8,739 bases of DNA from positions 1-8,739 of the forward strand of contig JACUTO010000058.1 of assembly GCA_014859755.1 (NCBI GenBank), written 5' to 3'. Under the pieces are notes generated by a model. The model saw only the letters and a program-made list of their open reading frames with translations, ran no database searches and was not told the origin of the DNA. The stretch is from Candidatus Bathyarchaeota archaeon. GTDB taxonomy: Archaea > Thermoproteota > Bathyarchaeia > Bathyarchaeales > Bathyarchaeaceae. The translations under genes were made by a program, and so were the position numbers. Positions 5,139-8,739 of the stretch are shown piece after piece. Position 1 is the stretch's first letter; each line of letters starts with the position of its first letter.

Positions 5139-5732
5139 TTAGAAGGGTCTCAAGAACTCGTGCAGTCGCCCCTCCCCCTCCAATTTTCCTAACCAATCAA
5201 CTATCCCCACCCGACACTTCTTTCTCCCCTCCAACATCAAAATAATGTCTTCCACAACCTCTTCTATTCTTCTACCACTAACATCAATCTCGCAAACCTT
5301 ATCAGAACCGCAAGCCGACACAGCGTCCCAGAGGCAGACGTCTAGAATTTCGGCGGCAAGATTTTCCCAAAGTTTTCTTTCCTTAAACCCGCGATTCTCC
5401 ATGATATTTTTAAGCTCACTTGGATCTCGCCTGAGAACAAAAACCCTGTGAACATCTTTGGTTGCCACGACATCAACGGCGTAATGACCATCAACTATGA
5501 CGTCACATTCAGAACTCTTTATGATCTCTTGCATTCGCTTTGAAACCCTATCCGTATCTGCGATCAACGTTCCTCTCGCTTTGTCCACACCGCTGATCAG
5601 TCTTTCTCGCTCAACGAGTTCCGCTAAGCTGATATAAACAGCATCCAACTTAGAGGCTAATGAACGAGAAACAGTGGTCTTCCCCACACCCGGAGTGCCT
5701 GTAACCAAAATAACTCTTCTAAACCTTTTCAC
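5139..5732 (-). CDS. AK6/Fap7-type adenylate kinase family NTPase
   Basis: The protein has 197 residues. The P-loop GTPGVGKTT (12-20) is followed by a DGH motif (81-83), where AK6 proteins have a similar Asp-x-His, and by the lid and helix RGFKERKLWENLAAEI (114-129), which matches the AK6 pattern RGY-x-KK-x2-ENI-x-AEI closely. AK6/Fap7 enzymes interconvert adenine nucleotides and, in eukaryotes and archaea, help mature the small ribosomal subunit with Rps14/uS11. The C-terminal tail after 170, ending IVDWLGKLEGEGRLHEFLRPF in sense (177-197), is an extension beyond the core seen in archaeal members. The start is a GTG at 5732, with a stop three codons upstream. A TATA-like box 26 bases before it suggests a leaderless message. 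It converges on the nuclease-like gene with a one-base gap. Confidence 0.88.
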   Translation of the reverse strand: MKRFRRVILVTGTPGVGKTTVSRSLASKLDAVYISLAELVERERLISGVDKARGTLIADTDRVSKRMQEIIKSSECDVIVDGHYAVDVVATKDVHRVFVLRRDPSELKNIMENRGFKERKLWENLAAEILDVCLWDAVSACGSDKVCEIDVSGRRIEEVVEDIILMLEGRKKCRVGIVDWLGKLEGEGRLHEFLRPF

Positions 5733-5753
5733 ACTCTTTCAACAGATCTGAAT

Positions 5754-5762
5754 GAATAAAAT
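5754..5762 (-). promoter_or_regulatory. Candidate TATA box for the AK6-like gene
   Basis: ATTTTATTC on the minus strand is centred 26 bases before the GTG at 5732, the usual archaeal TATA-to-start distance, so the transcript is probably leaderless. Another AT-rich block on the same strand, 5773-5785, is too far upstream to serve this start. Confidence 0.4.
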
Positions 5763-5905
5763 GGTTACTGTCGATTTTACAAATTTTATGGTGCCTAACT
5801 GGACGGTCAATTACAAAGCCTCAATGAATGAAGGGAGAAGCAAGGTTAAATTTGACTTCAAAGTATTAGAATGCCATAATCTGAGAAGCTTCGGTCAGGG
5901 TAAAC

Positions 5906-6796
5906 ATGGTGTTTCACTCGCCCAAAAGAAGCAGAAGGACCGCCCTAACAGAGGGTTTTATAGCTGGAATACTATTTGGCACCTCATCCATCTTCATAAG
6001 ACTTCTCGATGTCCTCAGCGTTTCTTCTCTAGCCTTTTGGCGTCTAATAATAGCTTCCGCGGTCTTAGTTGGCGTAACCCTAGTCCTAAGAGAATCCTTC
6101 AACTTACGTATGGCAAAGGAGAATGTTAGGCAAATCTCGATTCTTGGAATATTCTTAGGGTTACACATGGTCCTCTACATCTCTGCCGTGAAGAATACCA
6201 CGATTCTAAACGCTACGGTGTTGGTGAATACAGCCCCGATCTTCTCCATGCTCCTCTCAACCTTTCATTTTAATTTAAAGCCGTCTCGACTGGCAGCGAT
6301 GGGTCTGACTACGTCCTTTCTGGGAGCAGGCCTAATTGCCTACGCAGATGCCTCTTCCCCGTTGAAAATCCACCTAATAGGGGATCTCGAAGCCCTACTA
6401 GCCGCAGTCGCCGAAGCCTTCTACCTAAGCTATGGTCGAGAAACAAGGAGTAAGATGCCCCTGTTGTCCCAAGTGATTCCCATATATTTGGTCTCAGCCT
6501 TCATCATAGGATTCCTATGCCTTCTGACGAGAACACCGATCACTCTTCCCCAACAACCCAACATGATTCTCTTCCTCATAGGTTTTGGGATTCTGCCAAC
6601 TGCTTTAGGTCACACTTTCTATTATTCATCCCTCTCGAACCTCAAATCTTTTGAAACGGCGACTTTGGCTCTCCTTGAGCCAATAGGTGCAACCTTATTG
6701 GGGGTTGCATTGTTCGGTGAAATACCAACGGCACTTTTTGTTTTAGGAGCCGTCCTAGTCTTGAGCGGTATTGTTGCGGTAGCTTTGAAAGAATAG
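5906..6796 (+). CDS. EamA/DMT-family transporter (ten-helix membrane permease)
   Basis: The protein has 296 residues and about ten membrane helices forming two EamA repeats. The first spans about 14-146 (EGFIAGILFGTSSIFIRLL onward) and the second about 157-293 (LIGDLEALLAAVAEAFYLSY onward). The C-terminal LEPIGATLLGVALFGE (257-272) is the signature of the second EamA repeat. Drug/metabolite transporters of this type usually export amino acids, nucleosides or other small metabolites across the cell membrane; the substrate cannot be told from sequence. Length is normal for the family. The start is the ATG at 5906, as an in-frame TGA lies eight codons upstream; AGGG about six bases before it is a weak ribosome binding site. 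The 173-base gap to the divergent kinase gene holds only promoter-like AT-rich sequence and an 8-base palindrome, GAAGCTTC (5885-5892). Confidence 0.92.
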   Translation: MVFHSPKRSRRTALTEGFIAGILFGTSSIFIRLLDVLSVSSLAFWRLIIASAVLVGVTLVLRESFNLRMAKENVRQISILGIFLGLHMVLYISAVKNTTILNATVLVNTAPIFSMLLSTFHFNLKPSRLAAMGLTTSFLGAGLIAYADASSPLKIHLIGDLEALLAAVAEAFYLSYGRETRSKMPLLSQVIPIYLVSAFIIGFLCLLTRTPITLPQQPNMILFLIGFGILPTALGHTFYYSSLSNLKSFETATLALLEPIGATLLGVALFGEIPTALFVLGAVLVLSGIVAVALKE

Positions 6797-6858
6797 AACT
6801 ACGTGCGCACATGTTACACACAAGTTATGCAAACTTTCAGTCAAGAGAAAAACAAGAA

Positions 6859-6867
6859 CTTATAAAA
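6859..6867 (+). promoter_or_regulatory. First tandem TATA-like box for the PLP enzyme gene
   Basis: CTTATAAAA is a close match to the archaeal TATA consensus. Transcription from it would begin near 6889, giving a leader of about 85 bases before the ATG at 6974. Confidence 0.5.
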
Positions 6868-6871
6868 TCAC

Positions 6872-6879
6872 CTTATAAG
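6872..6879 (+). promoter_or_regulatory. Second tandem TATA-like box for the PLP enzyme gene
   Basis: CTTATAAG lies 13 bases after the first box and predicts transcription start near 6902, with a leader of about 72 bases. Two boxes so close could give alternative starts or mark one as a regulator-dependent site. Confidence 0.45.
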
Positions 6880-6925
6880 AAAGATCCCCACGCCTCCATC
6901 ACCAATTAAAGGTAGGTCAAGTACT

Positions 6926-6957
6926 AGGGGATAAAGGTAAAATTCGTTTCATCCCTT
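6926..6957 (+). promoter_or_regulatory. Candidate hairpin in the leader of the PLP enzyme gene
   Basis: AGGGGAT (6926-6932) can pair with ATCCCTT (6951-6957): seven pairs including one G-U, with an 18-base loop. It sits inside the predicted long leader, 16 bases before the start codon. The loop side holds AAAGGTA (6933-6939), which also occurs at 6908-6914 and again inside the gene at 6992-6998. A regulatory role is only a suggestion; no known riboswitch fold was recognised. Confidence 0.25.
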
Positions 6958-6973
6958 CTTATGTCTAAGAGAG

Positions 6974-8164
6974 ATGATAGAATTGGTTTCGAAAGGTAAA
7001 GGTTTTTCAACTAAAGCCGTTCACGCCGGGGAGAAGCGTGATCCCTCTACTGGAGCTGTTGTCGCCCCGATCTACGAAACATCTGTCTTCGCCTTTTCCA
7101 GCACCAGAGAACTGATTGATGTCATGAGCGAGAAAGCGGAGGGTTACATATACACGAGATATGGTAATCCAACCGTGAGGACTGTTGAAAGGAAGATGGC
7201 GGAACTCGAAGGCGCCGAAGATGTGGCGGTTTTTTCGTCGGGCATGGCAGCCATAGCCACCACCATTTTCACTCTGGTTTCTTCCGGTGACCACGTTGTT
7301 TCTACCAGAGACTTGTACGGTGGAACTCTTGCATTTTTCAAGGATGTTTTGCCGAAACTTGGTGTAGAAGTGAGCTTGGTGGAAGCTACGGACTTTGACG
7401 AAATGAAGTCGGCAATTCGAGAGAATACGAAGGTTATCTACGCTGAAACGCCTACCAACCCTACCTTGAAGCTTGTAGACGTATCCAAGGTTGCCAAGCT
7501 GGGTAAAAAGAAGGGAATAACTGTTGTGGTTGACAGCACCTTCGCTTCCCCCTACAATTTGAAGCCTATACAGTTCGGCGTCGACGTTGTTGTTCACAGC
7601 GCCACAAAGTATTTGGGAGGACACAACGACGTAACCGCGGGAGTTGTGGGTGGCTGCGAAAGCTTCGTTCAGAAACTGAAAGAAATGCGCAAACATTTGG
7701 GCGGAACACTTGACCCCCTTGCCGCGTGGTTGTTGTTGCGGGGGTTGAAGACGCTTGGTTTGCGAATGGAAAGGCACAACTTCAACGGTATGCGGGTGGC
7801 GAGATATCTTGAGAAGCATTCTAAAGTGAAGAGAGTGTACTATCCGGGGCTACCAATTCATCCTCAGTATTCGATTGCCAAGCGGCAGATGAAGGGTTTC
7901 GGTGGAGTTGTCAGCTTCGAAATCGACGGGGACTTCGAAACAACCATGAAGTTTGTGGATAACCTTAGGCTGTGTTTTTTAGCTGCCAGCCTAGGAGGAA
8001 CTGAAACCCTAGCCACGCAGCCTGTCACCTGCTCCCACTATTTCATTAGTGCAGAGGATAGGAAGAAGGCGGGGATAACGGATCAACTGGTGCGGTTGGC
8101 TTTGGGGATAGAAGACCCAGAAGACATCATTGCAGATTTAGAACAAGCTTTCAACAAAATCTAG
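6974..8164 (+). CDS. Trans-sulfuration family PLP enzyme (cystathionine gamma-synthase / gamma-lyase type)
   Basis: The protein has 396 residues, normal for the Cys/Met metabolism PLP-dependent family. These cytosolic tetrameric enzymes act at the gamma carbon of homoserine esters, cystathionine, homocysteine or methionine. The PLP Schiff-base lysine is K212 in SATKYLGGH. Other site residues seen are Y60 and R62 in YTRYGNPT (phosphate contact from the neighbour subunit), SSGMAA (88-93), Y115 in DLYGGT (ring stacking), E158 to N162 in ETPTN, D187 in VDSTF (ring nitrogen) and R374 (substrate carboxylate). The Cys that marks methionine gamma-lyase is replaced by G117, and the Lys-Asp pair of that enzyme aligns with R239-K240, so synthase or cystathionine/homocysteine lyase is likelier. 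The exact reaction stays open. The start is the ATG at 6974; the ATG at 6961 is out of frame. The convergent HTH-ACT gene supports a role in homoserine or methionine metabolism. Confidence 0.92.
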   Translation: MIELVSKGKGFSTKAVHAGEKRDPSTGAVVAPIYETSVFAFSSTRELIDVMSEKAEGYIYTRYGNPTVRTVERKMAELEGAEDVAVFSSGMAAIATTIFTLVSSGDHVVSTRDLYGGTLAFFKDVLPKLGVEVSLVEATDFDEMKSAIRENTKVIYAETPTNPTLKLVDVSKVAKLGKKKGITVVVDSTFASPYNLKPIQFGVDVVVHSATKYLGGHNDVTAGVVGGCESFVQKLKEMRKHLGGTLDPLAAWLLLRGLKTLGLRMERHNFNGMRVARYLEKHSKVKRVYYPGLPIHPQYSIAKRQMKGFGGVVSFEIDGDFETTMKFVDNLRLCFLAASLGGTETLATQPVTCSHYFISAEDRKKAGITDQLVRLALGIEDPEDIIADLEQAFNKI

Positions 8165-8218
8165 CTTAAACACGCCTTTGCAAACTTCGTGTCTTTGCTT
8201 GATTACGATGCGCTAGTT

Positions 8219-8249
8219 CTTCAAAGATTCCTCTGATCTTGAAGCTTTT
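8219..8249. terminator. Candidate terminator hairpin between convergent genes
   Basis: CTTCAAAGAT (8219-8228) pairs with ATCTTGAAG (8236-8244): nine pairs with one bulged A and a seven-base loop, followed by a short T run (8246-8249). It lies 55 bases after the stop of the PLP enzyme gene. Archaeal termination relies mainly on T tracts, so the hairpin itself is a tentative call. The rest of 8165-8348 shows no gene. Confidence 0.35.
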
Positions 8250-8348
8250 GAGATTCCGAAAGAAGGTTTTCCATAAACATGCATTAGACCCACATAGTTT
8301 TATCGTTGTCCCGGCACGCTGTGTGACGTTCTTCCTAACTGAACCTGT

Positions 8349-8739
8349 TTAATATACTGTGATGCTTCGGGTTCCCGGCAGTTTCCTTATCTCGCTAATT
8401 AGTTCTGGAGGAATTTCTCCCTCGATGATTAGGGTTAGTTTGGGCTGTGCACTTATGCTGGGATCTTCTGCTAGAGCCTGCCTTATGCTGAGTCCTTTCT
8501 CTGACACTTTTTTCGTAACGTTGGCTATGATGCCCGTTTGGCTGGCGTTTTCGGGAACAAAAACGATTACGCCCAGATTAAACTCGCGAGCGACTTCTTG
8601 CAGCGAGCACACCTGCCTAAGATTTGTGTAGATTCTTTTCAGTTCAGGTTTTGAAAGAATTGTTTGAACGGTGCTGTCGACGGCTCTGCGTTCAACACCT
8701 ACTTCCTTCGCAATTTGGGTGTGGGGTATTTCTATTCCG
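8349..8739 (-). CDS. HTH-ACT regulator, COG2061-like (5' end cut by window)
   Basis: The open frame runs from the right edge to a TAA at 8349 and gives 129 residues; a GTG at 8612 lies inside it, but homology to the family begins earlier, so it is not the start. Visible residues 1-40 hold a helix-turn-helix (TQIAKEVGVERRAVDSTVQTIL in sense, 7-28), followed by a linker ending in VCSLQEVAREFNLG. An ACT domain spans about 57-129: VIVFVPENASQTGIIANVTK, then a GLSIRQALAEDP segment, then KLTLIIEG and a final strand RSITVY. This order matches archaeal COG2061, described as ACT-domain proteins predicted to regulate homoserine dehydrogenase. ACT domains bind amino acids, so a role sensing threonine, methionine or a relative fits. 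It converges on the PLP enzyme gene. Whether it controls transcription or an enzyme is not settled by the sequence. Confidence 0.85.
   Translation of the reverse strand, partial: GIEIPHTQIAKEVGVERRAVDSTVQTILSKPELKRIYTNLRQVCSLQEVAREFNLGVIVFVPENASQTGIIANVTKKVSEKGLSIRQALAEDPSISAQPKLTLIIEGEIPPELISEIRKLPGTRSITVY

Noticed and set aside
5752..6129. A 125-codon plus-strand frame starting upstream of the EamA gene
   Set aside because: Most of it overlaps the transporter gene in another frame, its product has no recognisable pattern, and the transporter's own start and frame are well supported.
7007..7819. A 270-codon frame antisense to the PLP enzyme gene
   Set aside because: The sense frame encodes a complete, conserved PLP enzyme; the antisense product shows no family pattern and no promoter.

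Overview
The window looks like a piece of an archaeal chromosome, probably from a TACK-type lineage such as Bathyarchaeia. The evidence is gene content: an AK6-type adenylate kinase, a DUF1922 zinc ribbon, an HTH-ACT regulator of the COG2061 type, and a CYTH-domain protein. Archaeal TATA-like boxes lie about 25 to 40 bases before several starts, GTG and TTG starts are common, and ribosome binding sites are weak or absent. The lineage is an inference; no rRNA or tRNA gene is present. Genes are closely packed, and no insertion sequence, CRISPR array or phage gene was seen.

Layout from left to right. (1) Bases 1-1626, minus strand: a YkgJ-type cysteine-cluster protein, then a radical SAM protein of the spore-photoproduct-lyase-like type. 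The radical SAM protein carries a C-terminal helix-hairpin-helix segment resembling the N-terminal domain of family X DNA polymerases and runs off the left edge. (2) Bases 1778-2696, plus strand: a small unrecognised protein with a possible winged-helix end, then a CYTH (class IV adenylate cyclase-like) protein. (3) Bases 2724-4374, minus strand: a compact three-gene membrane operon of unknown function. It encodes a two-helix protein with a very basic tail, a membrane-anchored outer protein with nine N-glycosylation sequons and two apparent beta-sandwich repeats, and a four-helix protein. (4) Bases 4520-5137: a divergent pair, a DUF1922 zinc ribbon (minus) and a small PD-(D/E)XK nuclease-like protein (plus), separated by two abutting perfect palindromes. 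(5) Bases 5139-6796: an AK6-like kinase (minus), whose stop is one base from that of the nuclease-like gene, and a ten-helix EamA drug/metabolite transporter (plus). (6) Bases 6974-8739: a trans-sulfuration type PLP enzyme behind two tandem TATA-like boxes, convergent with an HTH-ACT protein that runs off the right edge.

Two groups look functionally linked. The PLP enzyme and the HTH-ACT protein both point to homoserine, methionine and cysteine metabolism. The three membrane genes overlap or lie close together and probably form one envelope complex. The most unusual items are the radical SAM/PolX-type HhH fusion, the uncharacterised envelope operon, and the palindrome pair between the zinc ribbon and nuclease-like genes. 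Every gap between genes is under 300 bases.
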